Source: Streptomyces rubrogriseus
GTDB taxonomy: Bacteria > Actinomycetota > Actinomycetes > Streptomycetales > Streptomycetaceae
DNA: 64,000 nt
Reading direction: 5' to 3'
NCBI RefSeq assembly: GCF_027947575.1
Contig: NZ_CP116256.1
Span: 7,564,001 to 7,628,000, forward strand
A model generated the notes under the pieces. That model had not been told where the DNA came from. It made no database searches and worked only from the letters and a program-made list of their open reading frames with translations. The translations under genes were made by a program, and so were the position numbers. This document shows, in pieces, positions 9,534 through 18,801 of this stretch (position 1 is the stretch's first letter; each line of letters begins with the position of its first letter).

Positions 9534-11240
9534 TCACCGCGCCGCGATGTCCGGCGCCCCCAGCCGCGCCGCGTCGGCCGTCAGGTCGTCGGGCTGGCGC
9601 TGCGACTCCCGCTCGGCCTCGACCCGCTTCTCGTAGTGCTGGATCTCCCGGTCGACCTGGCCCTTGTCCCAGCCGAGGACCGGCGCCATCAGCTCGGCGA
9701 CCTCGCGGGCGCAGCGCGTGCCCCGGTCGAAGGTCTCGATGGAGATACGGGTGCGCCGGGTGAGTACGTCGTCCAGGTGCCGCGCGCCCTCGTGCGAGGC
9801 GGCGTAGACGACTTCGGCGCGCAGGTAGTCGTCGGCGCCGGTGAGCGGCTCGCCCAGGGAGGGGTCGGCGGCGACGAGTTCGAGCAGTTCCTCCGTCAGC
9901 GAGCCGTAGCGGTTGAGCAGATGCTCGACGCGTACGACGTGCAGCCCGGTGCGCGCGGCGATCCGGGCCCGCGCGTTCCACTGCGCGTGGTAGCCCTCGG
10001 CGCCGAGCAGCGGGGTCTCCTCGGTGACGCAGTCGGCGACCCGCAGGTCGAGCCCGTGCACCGCCTCGTCCACGGCGTCCTTGGCCATCACCCGGTACGT
10101 CGTGTACTTGCCGCCCGCCACGACGACCAGGCCGGGCACCGGGTGGGCGACGGTGTGCTCGCGCGACAGCTTGCTGGTGGCGTCCGACTCGCCGGCCAGC
10201 AGCGGGCGCAGCCCGGCGTACACGCCCTCGACGTCGTCGCGCGTGAGGGGCACCGACAGCACCGAGTTGACGTGTTCCAGCAGGTAATCGATGTCGGCGC
10301 TGGAGGCGGCCGGGTGGGCCTTGTCCAGGTCCCAGTCGGTGTCCGTGGTGCCGATGATCCAGTGCCGGCCCCAGGGGATGACGAACAGCACGGACTTCTC
10401 GGTGCGCAGGATCAGACCGGTGCTGGAGTGGATGCGGTCCTTGGGCACCACCAGGTGGATGCCCTTGGAGGCCCGGACGTGGAACTGGCCGCGCTCGCCC
10501 ACCATCGCCTGGGTGTCGTCGGTCCACACCCCGGTCGCGTTCACCACCTGCTTGGCGCGGACCTCGTACTCGCCGCCCGCCTCGACGTCCTGCACCCGCG
10601 CGCCGACCACCCGTTCGCCCTCGCGCAGGAAGGAGGTGACCCGCGCACGGTTGGCGACCTTGGCGCCGTACGCCGCCGCGGTGCGCACCAGCGTGGCCAC
10701 GAAGCGGGCGTCGTCCATCTGGGCGTCGTAGTACTGCAAGGCGCCGACCAGCGCGTCCTTCTTCAGGGCCGGCGCCACGCGCAGGGCGTGACGGCGGCTC
10801 AGGTGCCGGTGCAGCGGCAGGCCGCGCCCGTGACCGCGGGCCATCGACATGGCGTCGTAGAGCGCGACGCCCGAGCCCGCGTACAGCCGCTCCCACCCCT
10901 TGTGCTGGAGCGGGTACAGGAAGGGCACCGGCTTCACCAGGTGCGGCGCCAGCCGTTCGAGCAGCAGCCCGCGCTCCTTGAGCGCCTCCCGCACGAGGAC
11001 GAAGTCGAGCATCTCCAGATAGCGCAGCCCGCCGTGGATCAGCTTGCTGGACCTGCTGGAGGTGCCCGAGGCCCAGTCCCGCGCCTCGACCAGGCCGACG
11101 GACAGGCCGCGCGTCACGGCGTCGAGCGCCGTACCCGCGCCGACCACGCCGGCACCCACCACCAGCACGTCGAGCTCGCGCTCGGCCATGGCCGCGAGCG
11201 ACTCGGCGCGCTGCGCCGGCCCAAGGGTCGCTGTCCTCAC
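9534..11240 (-). CDS. glpD: Glycerol-3-phosphate dehydrogenase, FAD-dependent
   Basis: Oxidises sn-glycerol-3-phosphate to dihydroxyacetone phosphate and passes electrons to the quinone pool at the membrane. 568 aa, usual for GlpD/GlpA. The N-terminal FAD dinucleotide fold is VLVVGAGVVGAGTALDAV, followed by the family motif GTSSRSSKLIHGGLRYLE; the middle has GRHWIIGTTDTDWD and GGKYTTYR; the C-terminal domain is the usual helical DAO-C region. The start is GTG, 5 nt after GGGAGG. No glycerol kinase or facilitator gene is adjacent, so it is not part of a glp operon here. Confidence 0.96.
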   Translation of the reverse strand: MRTATLGPAQRAESLAAMAERELDVLVVGAGVVGAGTALDAVTRGLSVGLVEARDWASGTSSRSSKLIHGGLRYLEMLDFVLVREALKERGLLLERLAPHLVKPVPFLYPLQHKGWERLYAGSGVALYDAMSMARGHGRGLPLHRHLSRRHALRVAPALKKDALVGALQYYDAQMDDARFVATLVRTAAAYGAKVANRARVTSFLREGERVVGARVQDVEAGGEYEVRAKQVVNATGVWTDDTQAMVGERGQFHVRASKGIHLVVPKDRIHSSTGLILRTEKSVLFVIPWGRHWIIGTTDTDWDLDKAHPAASSADIDYLLEHVNSVLSVPLTRDDVEGVYAGLRPLLAGESDATSKLSREHTVAHPVPGLVVVAGGKYTTYRVMAKDAVDEAVHGLDLRVADCVTEETPLLGAEGYHAQWNARARIAARTGLHVVRVEHLLNRYGSLTEELLELVAADPSLGEPLTGADDYLRAEVVYAASHEGARHLDDVLTRRTRISIETFDRGTRCAREVAELMAPVLGWDKGQVDREIQHYEKRVEAERESQRQPDDLTADAARLGAPDIAAR

Positions 11241-11576
11241 TGCTGCCTCCCGCTGTCGGTCGCGTCGGCCGCACCCGTCGGGCGAGCCCGGTTCCTGGTA
11301 CCCACCATGCCCAGATTCTGACCGGCCTGCCCGACTTCGGCAGCCGCAGGCCCGAACCTGTGGACAAGCCCGGGACCCGATGAGCCCCAGCCTGTGGACG
11401 ACTTCCCCGCGGGCCCGCACCGGCGGGCACCGCACCGTCGACACTCGCCGAAACTCCGCAGATCAATACCGCAAATCGGTCATATTTACTCCTAGTCTGA
11501 CGTTGTGCTCGCCCGTCCTGTCCACCGGGCTTGCGCACCTGTCCCGCTTCGGCTACTGGGAAGGACGGCCCACGCC
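11241..11576. other. Divergent intergenic region glpD / sugar dehydrogenase
   Basis: 336 bases between two divergent genes. The 9-mer CCTGTGGAC occurs twice near 11358-11399. The part next to the right-hand gene is less G+C rich (around 11460-11505), fitting a promoter region. I see no gene and no clear -35/-10 pair. Confidence 0.4.
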
Positions 11577-12794
11577 ATGCCCGCAGATCTCGCCGTCATC
11601 GGACTCGGCCCGTACGGCCTGCCGCTGGCCCAGGCCGCCGTCGCCGCCGGCATCCCCACCCTCGGCTACCGCACCGGCCCCGAGGCCGACCCGCTCACCC
11701 CCGCCGAGGTGCGCCGGATGCTCGCCACGGGCTTCCGCACCCCGACCGGACCGGCCGGACCGGCCGAGCTGGGCCGGGTCCGCACCGCCGTCATCTGCGC
11801 GCCCACCCCGCCGGGCGCGGACGGCGGCCTCGACCTCACCCAGATGGAGGCCGCGGCCCGCACCCTCGCCGCCCACATGCGCCCGCACACCACCGTCATC
11901 CTGGAGTCGCCGGTGCGGCCCGGGACGACGGAGGACTTCCTGCGTCCGCTCCTGGAGCAGGGCTCCGGGCTGCGCGCCGGCCGCGACTTCCACCTCGCCT
12001 ACTCCCCCAGCCGCGTCGACCCCGGCAACCGCGACTTCACCCCGGCCAACACCCCGAAGGTCATCGGCGGCCTCACCCCCGCCTGCACCGAGTCGGCGGC
12101 CGCGTTCTACAGCCGCCTCACCGACAAGGTGGTCCGCGCCCGGGGCCCGCGGGAGGCGGAGACGGTGCAGCTCCTGGAGACCAACTTCCGGCACGTGAAC
12201 ATCGCCCTGGTCAACGAGATGGCGGTGCTCTGCGACGACCTCGGCGTCGACCTGTGGGACGTCCTGCGCTGCGCGGAGACCAAGCCCTTCGGCTTCCAGG
12301 CCTTCCGCCCGGGCCCCGGCGTCGGCGGCCACTCCGTCGCCCAGGACCTCACCGGCCGGGCCCCGCACAGCCTGCGCATGGTGGAGCTGGCCCAGCAGGT
12401 CAACGCCCAGATGCCCCGTTACGTCGTCCAGCGCGCCGCCGCCCTGCTCAACGAGCACGGCAAGTCCGCGCGCGGCGCCCGCATCCTCCTGCTCGGCGTC
12501 ACCTACAAGGCCGACCTCGCCGACCAGCAGGCCACCCCGGCCGAGGAGATCGCGACCCGCCTGATGTCGATGGGCGCCGCCGTGAGCTACCACGACCCGC
12601 ACATCCCGTCCTGGAACGTCGCCGACCGCCCCGTCCCCCGCGCCGACTCCCTCTACGAGGCCGCTGCCGACGCCGACCTCACGATCCTCCTCCAGCAGCA
12701 CCGCACGTACGACCTCCAGGGCCTGTCGGTCAAGGCCCAGCTGCTCCTGGACACGCGGGGCGCCACACCCACGGGGGCGGCGCACCGGTTGTGA
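11577..12794 (+). CDS. Nucleotide-sugar dehydrogenase family protein lacking catalytic Cys
   Basis: 405 aa, like UDP-glucose or UDP-N-acetylmannosamine dehydrogenases. NAD-binding Rossmann motif at the N-terminus (LAVIGLGPYGLPLA), central-domain signature ETNFRHVNIALVNEMAVLCD, and a C-terminal UDP-binding domain (LLLGVTYKADLADQQATPAEE). In active members the nucleophile lies in a GxGxGGHCxPxDP motif; here the equivalent is GPGVGGHSVAQDL, with Ser for Cys and without the usual Pro. It therefore probably does not carry out the standard two-step oxidation to an acid. The start is the ATG at 11577, giving a Rossmann fold from residue 4; a GTG at 11505 would add 24 unconserved-looking residues. 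A lone gene, with no cell-wall cluster beside it. Confidence 0.88.
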   Translation: MPADLAVIGLGPYGLPLAQAAVAAGIPTLGYRTGPEADPLTPAEVRRMLATGFRTPTGPAGPAELGRVRTAVICAPTPPGADGGLDLTQMEAAARTLAAHMRPHTTVILESPVRPGTTEDFLRPLLEQGSGLRAGRDFHLAYSPSRVDPGNRDFTPANTPKVIGGLTPACTESAAAFYSRLTDKVVRARGPREAETVQLLETNFRHVNIALVNEMAVLCDDLGVDLWDVLRCAETKPFGFQAFRPGPGVGGHSVAQDLTGRAPHSLRMVELAQQVNAQMPRYVVQRAAALLNEHGKSARGARILLLGVTYKADLADQQATPAEEIATRLMSMGAAVSYHDPHIPSWNVADRPVPRADSLYEAAADADLTILLQQHRTYDLQGLSVKAQLLLDTRGATPTGAAHRL

Positions 12795-12901
12795 GACGGG
12801 GGCGCACGGGGGTGACCGTGCCACGGGGCTGGTGGTGGGAGGGCGGCTGCGCCGGTACGGTGGGGAGCGGATGGCGCCCTCCGCAGTGGGCCTGTGGCCG
12901 G

Positions 12902-12946
12902 GTAACGGGTGTCCGCCCCTGATTCTCGTAGGGACGGCCACTCACC
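12902..12946 (-). repeat. Hairpin element copy A (degenerate)
   Basis: Inverted repeat with stem halves 12912-12920 and 12929-12937 (one mismatch, one G-U pair). It is about 76% identical over 37 bases to the hairpin at 12999-13044, in the same orientation, suggesting local duplication. Confidence 0.55.
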
Positions 12947-13010
12947 GTCCGAAAGGGTGGAGCCCACCGCAGGGGATTTGCGGCAGGCTCCAGAAAAGTG
13001 AACGGAGTGT

Positions 13011-13035
13011 CCACCCCTACGTCTTATAGGGGTGG
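13011..13035 (-). terminator. Hairpin just after the 31-codon ORF
   Basis: Perfect 9-bp stem CCACCCCTA/TAGGGGTGG with a 7-base loop, starting 4 bases after the stop of the small ORF at 13040-13135. No U-tract follows directly, though CTTTTC lies about 12 bases further. It could stop transcription of the small gene or be a structured 3' end. Confidence 0.5.
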
Positions 13036-13039
13036 CCGC

Positions 13040-13135
13040 TCACTTCCCGTGAATCCGCAGGATCCACCTCCTCCGGAACTTCACCATCCGCAGACGGATC
13101 CGGTCCCAGCGGGTGGGCTTGCGGTGACGGCCCAT
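13040..13135 (-). CDS. 31-aa basic small protein
   Basis: Small ORF starting at ATG 13135 behind a strong ribosome binding site (GGAAGGGGG, 7 nt spacing) and ending in TGA. The product begins MGRHRKPTRWDRIRLRMV and has 15 Arg/Lys/His among 31 residues, with hydrophobic residues spaced as in an amphipathic helix. It is followed within 5 bases by a perfect hairpin. I do not recognise a family. The binding site plus the hairpin argue for expression; no function is proposed. A longer minus-strand frame (13017-13274) overlaps it but has no comparable start signal. Confidence 0.5.
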   Translation of the reverse strand: MGRHRKPTRWDRIRLRMVKFRRRWILRIHGK

Positions 13136-13376
13136 GGCGCGCCCCCTTCCACGATGCCGCCCATATCCCGGTGAGGCGGTCCGTCTGGATTCGGGCCGGG
13201 CCCCGAGGAGCGGGGTCCGGAACGGTTCCTTGGAAGGGGGCGCCCCAAAGAACGGGGTCGCCGAGCAGGGACATTACCGATCCGGCACGGCCCTCCCCGG
13301 CGTATTCGTCCCGAACACCACCGCACGCCCCCGCGCCGCGTCGCGCGCCCCCTCAAGAACCCCCGAGCACGCGAAA
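13136..13376. other. Intergenic region, no gene seen
   Basis: Region upstream of the small ORF and downstream of the guaB3-like gene's terminator. It is G+C rich; alternative frames exist but lack ribosome binding sites. It presumably holds the promoter of the small ORF, which I cannot place. Confidence 0.35.
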
Positions 13377-13407
13377 GGGGCCGGTCACCCATCAGGTGAC
13401 CGGCCCC
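13377..13407 (-). terminator. Terminator of guaB3-like gene
   Basis: Perfect 13-bp stem GGGGCCGGTCACC/GGTGACCGGCCCC with a 5-base loop, starting 17 bases after the stop codon at 13425 and followed by TTT on the minus strand. A classical intrinsic terminator. Confidence 0.9.
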
Positions 13408-13424
13408 TTCACATGCCGTGGCGA

Positions 13425-14549
13425 CTACCGCCGGTGCTGCGAGTCCGCGACCGTCACCTCGACGCGCTGGAACTCCTTCAGCTCGCTGTAGCCGGTGGTG
13501 GCCATGGCGCGGCGCAGGGCGCCGAAGAAGTTCATCGAGCCGTCGGGGTTGCGCGACGGGCCGGTGAGGATCTCCTCGATGGTGCCGACCGTGCCGAGGT
13601 CGACCTTCTTGCCGCGCGGCAGCTCCTCGTTGACGGCCTCCATGCCCCAGTGGTTGCCCTTGCCCGGCGCGTCGGTGGCGCGGGCCAGCGGGGAGCCCAT
13701 CATCACGGAGTCGGCGCCGCAGGCGATGGCCTTGGGCAGGTCGCCGGACCAGCCGACGCCGCCGTCGGCGATGACGTGGACGTACCGGCCGCCGGACTCG
13801 TCCATGTAGTCCCGGCGGGCCGCCGCCACGTCGGCGACCGCGGTGGCCATGGGCACCTGGATGCCCAGCACGTTGCGCGTGGTGTGGGCGGCGCCGCCGC
13901 CGAAGCCGACGAGGACGCCCGCGGCGCCGGTGCGCATCAGGTGAAGGGCGGCGGTGTAGGTGGCGCAGCCGCCGACGATCACCGGGACGTCGAGCTCGTA
14001 GATGAACTGCTTCAGGTTCAGCGGCTCGTGCGAGCCGGAGACGTGCTCCGCGGAGACGGTGGTGCCCCGGATGACGAAGATGTCGACGCCCGCGTCCACG
14101 ACGGCCTTGGAGAACTGGGCGGTGCGCTGCGGGGAGAGCGCGGCGGCGGTGACCACGCCCGAGTCGCGCACCTCCTTGATGCGCTGCCCGATCAGCTCTT
14201 CCTTGATGGGAGCGGCGTAAATCTCCTGGAGGCGGCGGGTCGCGTTGTCGGTGTCCAGCTCGGCGATCTCGTCGAGCAGCGGCTGCGGGTCCTCGTGCCG
14301 GGTCCAGAGCCCTTCCAGGTTGAGGACGCCGAGGCCGCCCAGCTCACCGATGCGGATGGCGGTGGCCGGGGAGACGACCGAGTCCATGGGAGCGGCCAGG
14401 AACGGCAGCTCGAATCGGTAGGCGTCGATCTGCCAGGCGATCGAGACCTCCTTCGGGTCCCGCGTACGGCGGCTGGGGACGACGGCGATGTCGTCGAAGG
14501 CGTACGCCCGGCGGCCGCGCTTGCCGCGCCCGATCTCGATCTCAGTCAC
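13425..14549 (-). CDS. guaB3: GuaB3 family IMP dehydrogenase-related protein
   Basis: 374 aa (beta/alpha)8-barrel protein of the IMPDH/GMP reductase superfamily, GuaB3 type (begins MTEIEIGRGKRGRRAYAFDD). It has the barrel signatures PFLAAPMDSVVSPATAIRIG, VIADGGVGWSGDLPKAIACG and ADSVMMGSPLARA. Unlike guaB just upstream it has no CBS domains. The loop that carries the catalytic Cys in IMPDH (GSICTTR) is replaced by GFGGGAAHTTRNVLG, so ordinary IMP oxidation is doubtful; a role in guanine nucleotide interconversion is inference. GTG start with AAAGG about 8 nt upstream. It follows guaB in the same direction, but a terminator separates them. Confidence 0.9.
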   Translation of the reverse strand: MTEIEIGRGKRGRRAYAFDDIAVVPSRRTRDPKEVSIAWQIDAYRFELPFLAAPMDSVVSPATAIRIGELGGLGVLNLEGLWTRHEDPQPLLDEIAELDTDNATRRLQEIYAAPIKEELIGQRIKEVRDSGVVTAAALSPQRTAQFSKAVVDAGVDIFVIRGTTVSAEHVSGSHEPLNLKQFIYELDVPVIVGGCATYTAALHLMRTGAAGVLVGFGGGAAHTTRNVLGIQVPMATAVADVAAARRDYMDESGGRYVHVIADGGVGWSGDLPKAIACGADSVMMGSPLARATDAPGKGNHWGMEAVNEELPRGKKVDLGTVGTIEEILTGPSRNPDGSMNFFGALRRAMATTGYSELKEFQRVEVTVADSQHRR

Positions 14550-14618
14550 GTCTGTGGCCTTTCCCTGATGCGTTGCAGCGCCTTCCAGTATCCCCGACGG
14601 GCTCGCCGGGGCACCGCA

Positions 14619-14651
14619 GAGGGCGGCCCCGGATGCTCCGGAGCCGCCCTC
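14619..14651 (-). terminator. Terminator of guaB
   Basis: Stem of GAGGGCGGC plus CCGG with one mismatch and a 5-base loop, lying 39 bases beyond the guaB stop. It separates guaB from the guaB3-like gene. Confidence 0.8.
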
Positions 14652-14689
14652 GGGAGGCTGCTGCCCGTGTACTTGCCTGCTGCGGCCGC

Positions 14690-16237
<1,548 letters not shown>

Positions 16238-16334
16238 CTAACGGGAAGTGGACGTGGCTCATTCCACGATCAAGGAAGCGTGCGACCTTCGTGCTTTTGT
16301 ACGAGAGGGGCCGCCGCGCGGGTCGTCGCCCCGA

Positions 16335-17012
16335 CTACTGCTCCGCCAGCGCCCGCAGCCGGCTCAGCGCCCGGTGCTGAGCGACCCGCACGGCCCCCGG
16401 TGACATTCCCAACATCTGTCCGGTCTCCTCGGCCGTGAGCCCGACCGCGATGCGCAGCAGGAGCAGCTCGCGCTGGTTCTCGGGCAGGTTGGCCAGCAGC
16501 TTCTTGGCCCAGGCGGCGTCGCTGTTGAGCAGCGCCCGCTCCTCGGGGCCCAGCGAGTCGTCCGGCCGCTCGGGCATCTCGTCGGACGGGACGGCCGTGG
16601 AGCCGGGGTGGCGCATCGCGGCGCGCTGGAGGTCGGCGACCTTGTGGGCGGCGATGGCGAAGACGAACGCCTCGAAGGGGCGTCCGGTGTCCTTGTAGCG
16701 GGGCAGCGCGAGCAGCACCGCGACGCAGACCTCCTGGGCGAGGTCCTCGACGAAGTGCCGGGCGTCGCCGGGCAGCCGGGACAGACGCGTGCGGCAGTAG
16801 CGCAGCGCCAGGGGGTGGACATGGGCGAGCAGGTCGTGCGTGGCCTGCTCGTCCCCGTCCACGGCGCGGTGGACGAGCCCACCGACCGTCCCCTGGTCCG
16901 GGGGCGCATCGTCGTCACGCATCGGTCCATGGTGCCTTGCGGCCGTCCGATCCGTGGCTCCGTGCCCGTTGTTGTGCACCGAAGCGTTATGAGCAGGTGC
17001 GCCGGCACTCAT
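16335..17012 (-). CDS. ECF-family RNA polymerase sigma factor
   Basis: 225 aa. Region 2 is seen in [20 protein letters not shown] and [18 protein letters not shown]; region 4 in [20 protein letters not shown] followed by the helix-turn-helix [19 protein letters not shown]. The N-terminus is long and His/Asn-rich. Placement next to bldM and whiD matches the Streptomyces sigma factor related to mycobacterial SigD (from memory of gene order). The start chosen is ATG 17012, 9 nt behind GGGGAGG; GTG 17063 and ATG 16922 are alternatives. No anti-sigma gene is adjacent. Confidence 0.9.
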   Translation of the reverse strand: MSAGAPAHNASVHNNGHGATDRTAARHHGPMRDDDAPPDQGTVGGLVHRAVDGDEQATHDLLAHVHPLALRYCRTRLSRLPGDARHFVEDLAQEVCVAVLLALPRYKDTGRPFEAFVFAIAAHKVADLQRAAMRHPGSTAVPSDEMPERPDDSLGPEERALLNSDAAWAKKLLANLPENQRELLLLRIAVGLTAEETGQMLGMSPGAVRVAQHRALSRLRALAEQ

Positions 17013-17204
17013 CCCCTGCGCCCTCCCCTTCCGCTCGACCGACTCGTCCCCGAGGAACTCCACACCTCAAGGATGCGTCATCCGCGGCGAAACGAGCAGC
17101 GGGCGTCCGGCGGGTCGTCTTGTCACCCCCGCTCACCTCGCGATAAGCGGGGATCGTCACGTCCCCGACGGGCCCTTTCGGACTCCCTCGCACGGGGGCG
17201 CTCC

Positions 17205-17427
17205 CTAGGGGGTGTCGTCTGGATCTTGCCGGAGTCGCGAGGTGTGGCACGCACTCCCCCACTGCCTTAAGGGCGTGGGAGGTACCCCCAGCGGCGTCGT
17301 CGTCGGTTGCCAGGGCTCCGCCCTGGCAACCCTCCTCCGCCTTGCAGCTGCACGCACCACACCCCGCTCGGGTCAGCGACAAGGCACCGTCGCCCGGAGC
17401 CGGCCTGATCCAAACGGCACCCCCTAG
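17205..17427. mobile_element. MITE-like element between sigma factor gene and bldM
   Basis: 223 bp bounded by imperfect ~28-bp terminal inverted repeats: the left end reads CTAGGGGGTGTCGTCTGGAT and the right end, inverted, CTAGGGGGTGCCGTTTGGAT. CTAG stands at both ends and could be a target duplication, as made by some IS5-group elements. No transposase gene. Inside are a perfect 12-bp hairpin at 17305-17331 and another inverted repeat around 17247-17282 centred on CCTTAAGG. The right-hand CTAG contains the bldM stop codon (TAG on the minus strand), so the insertion sits exactly at the gene's end. Confidence 0.75.
17305..17331. terminator. Hairpin inside MITE-like element
   Basis: Perfect 12-bp stem GGTTGCCAGGGC/GCCCTGGCAACC with a 3-base loop. 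It lies about 95 bases past the bldM stop and could serve as its transcript end. Confidence 0.5.
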
Positions 17428-18035
17428 CGGACCAGGCCCCACCGGAAGCCGAGCGCCACGGCGTGTGCCCGGTCCGAGGCGCCGAGCTTCTTGAAGAGCC
17501 GACGGGCGTGGGTCTTGACGGTGTCCTCGGAGAGGAACAGCTCGCGGCCGATCTCCGCGTTGGAGCGGCCGTGGCTCATGCCCTCCAGGACCTGGATCTC
17601 CCGCGCGGTGAGCGTGGGCGCGGCGCCCATCTCGGCCGAGCGCAGCCGGCGCGGGGCGAGCCGCCAGGTCGGGTCGGCGAGTGCCTGGGTCACGGTGGCG
17701 CGCAGCTCGGCGCGCGAGGCGTCCTTGTGCAGATAGCCACGGGCACCGGCGGCGACCGCCAGGGCCACGCCGTCCAGGTCCTCGGCGACGGTGAGCATGA
17801 TGATGCGCGCGCCGGGGTCGGCGGACAGCAGCCGCCGTACGGTCTCGACGCCGCCCAGACCGGGCATGCGCACGTCCATCAGAATCAGGTCCGAGCGGTC
17901 GGCACCCCAGCGGCGGAGGACTTCCTCGCCGTTGGCGGCCGTCGTCACGCGCTCGACGCCGGGCACGGTCGCGACCGCGCGGCGGAGCGCCTCTCGGGCA
18001 AGCGGGGAGTCGTCGCAGACGAGGACGGAAGTCAT
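17424..18035 (-). CDS. bldM: Response-regulator-like developmental activator BldM
   Basis: 203 aa transcription factor needed for aerial growth and sporulation in Streptomyces. N-terminal receiver domain (LVCDDSPLAREALRRAV, LILMDVRMPGLGGVETV) and C-terminal LuxR/FixJ helix-turn-helix (LTAREIQVLEGMSHGRSNAE, SEDTVKTHARRLFKKL). No sensor kinase gene is adjacent, in line with its known orphan, atypical nature. ATG start with GGAGG 6 nt upstream. Divergent from whiD across 381 bases. The stop codon is part of the CTAG at the edge of the MITE-like element. Confidence 0.96.
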   Translation of the reverse strand: MTSVLVCDDSPLAREALRRAVATVPGVERVTTAANGEEVLRRWGADRSDLILMDVRMPGLGGVETVRRLLSADPGARIIMLTVAEDLDGVALAVAAGARGYLHKDASRAELRATVTQALADPTWRLAPRRLRSAEMGAAPTLTAREIQVLEGMSHGRSNAEIGRELFLSEDTVKTHARRLFKKLGASDRAHAVALGFRWGLVR

Positions 18036-18416
18036 GGCCGTCCTCCGCAGCTCTTGCGCGTCACGTTGAGCCTCCAGGCTGGTACGAAATCGTCACCTGT
18101 GCGGTCGACCGTCCCGGACGCCCGCCCGAGCACTTGTTCCTTCAACCGCCTCCGCACTCTCAACGATGGTCACTCGAAAGAGTTACGGGGCTGTGTGTCG
18201 TCTTCGGCACTCTACGTGAGGGGGCGGCCACGCAGCAGACATGCGGGTGGGACCCGCGCCGTTTCATCACAAGCGGTGCCCCATTCAGCCGCTTTTCTTC
18301 CACTTCGCTGGTGTCTGCGGCTAGATTCGCAATGAGTCATATTTTCATCTCCTTAGATCGTAGTTGTACGGTCGTGGACACCGTATCCACCCAGAACGGC
18401 TACAAGGGGTCACGCA
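18036..18416. other. Divergent bldM-whiD promoter region
   Basis: 381-base gap with lower G+C near 18320-18365, as expected for promoters. A GTGGA-N7-TCCAC inverted repeat lies at about 18373-18389, some 30 bases before whiD, and could be a regulator site (inference). Both genes are known from other Streptomyces to be developmentally controlled; individual promoters cannot be fixed by eye. Confidence 0.45.
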
Positions 18417-18755
18417 ATGGCAGATTTCTCCCGCCTTCCCGGACCGAACGCGGACCTGTGGGACTGGCAGCTCCTGGCTGCGTGCCGCGGGGTGGACAGC
18501 TCGCTCTTCTTCCATCCGGAAGGCGAACGCGGTGCGGCACGGAGTGCTCGCGAGAACTCGGCCAAGGAGGTCTGCATGAGGTGCCCGGTCCGCGCCGAGT
18601 GCGCGGCGCACGCGCTGGCGGTGCGTGAGCCGTACGGCGTCTGGGGCGGGCTGACCGAGGACGAGCGCGAAGAACTCATGGGACGGGCCCGCAACCGCCT
18701 GGTGGCGGCGACGGCCTCGGCGTCGGCCGGCGGGGAGACGGCCGCCCCTCACTGA
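18417..18755 (+). CDS. whiD: WhiB-like iron-sulfur regulator WhiD
   Basis: 112 aa Wbl protein required for late sporulation. The four cluster-ligand cysteines are Cys23, Cys53, Cys56 and Cys62 (ACRGVDSSLFF, CMRCPVRAEC), followed by the Wbl turn GVWGG and a basic C-terminus. Length and cysteine positions are those of WhiD, and its place beside bldM is the conserved one. ATG start 8 nt after AAGGGG. It is expected to bind a [4Fe-4S] cluster and act with a sigma factor (family knowledge). Confidence 0.97.
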   Translation: MADFSRLPGPNADLWDWQLLAACRGVDSSLFFHPEGERGAARSARENSAKEVCMRCPVRAECAAHALAVREPYGVWGGLTEDEREELMGRARNRLVAATASASAGGETAAPH

Positions 18756-18801
18756 AGGAACGTTTCTCTGGACGAACGCGAAGCAAGGCTCCCCGACGCG
18801 G

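Noticed and set aside
13017..13274. 85-aa minus-strand frame overlapping the 31-aa small ORF
   Set aside because: No ribosome binding site; composition typical of a non-coding frame; the 31-aa frame has much better signals.
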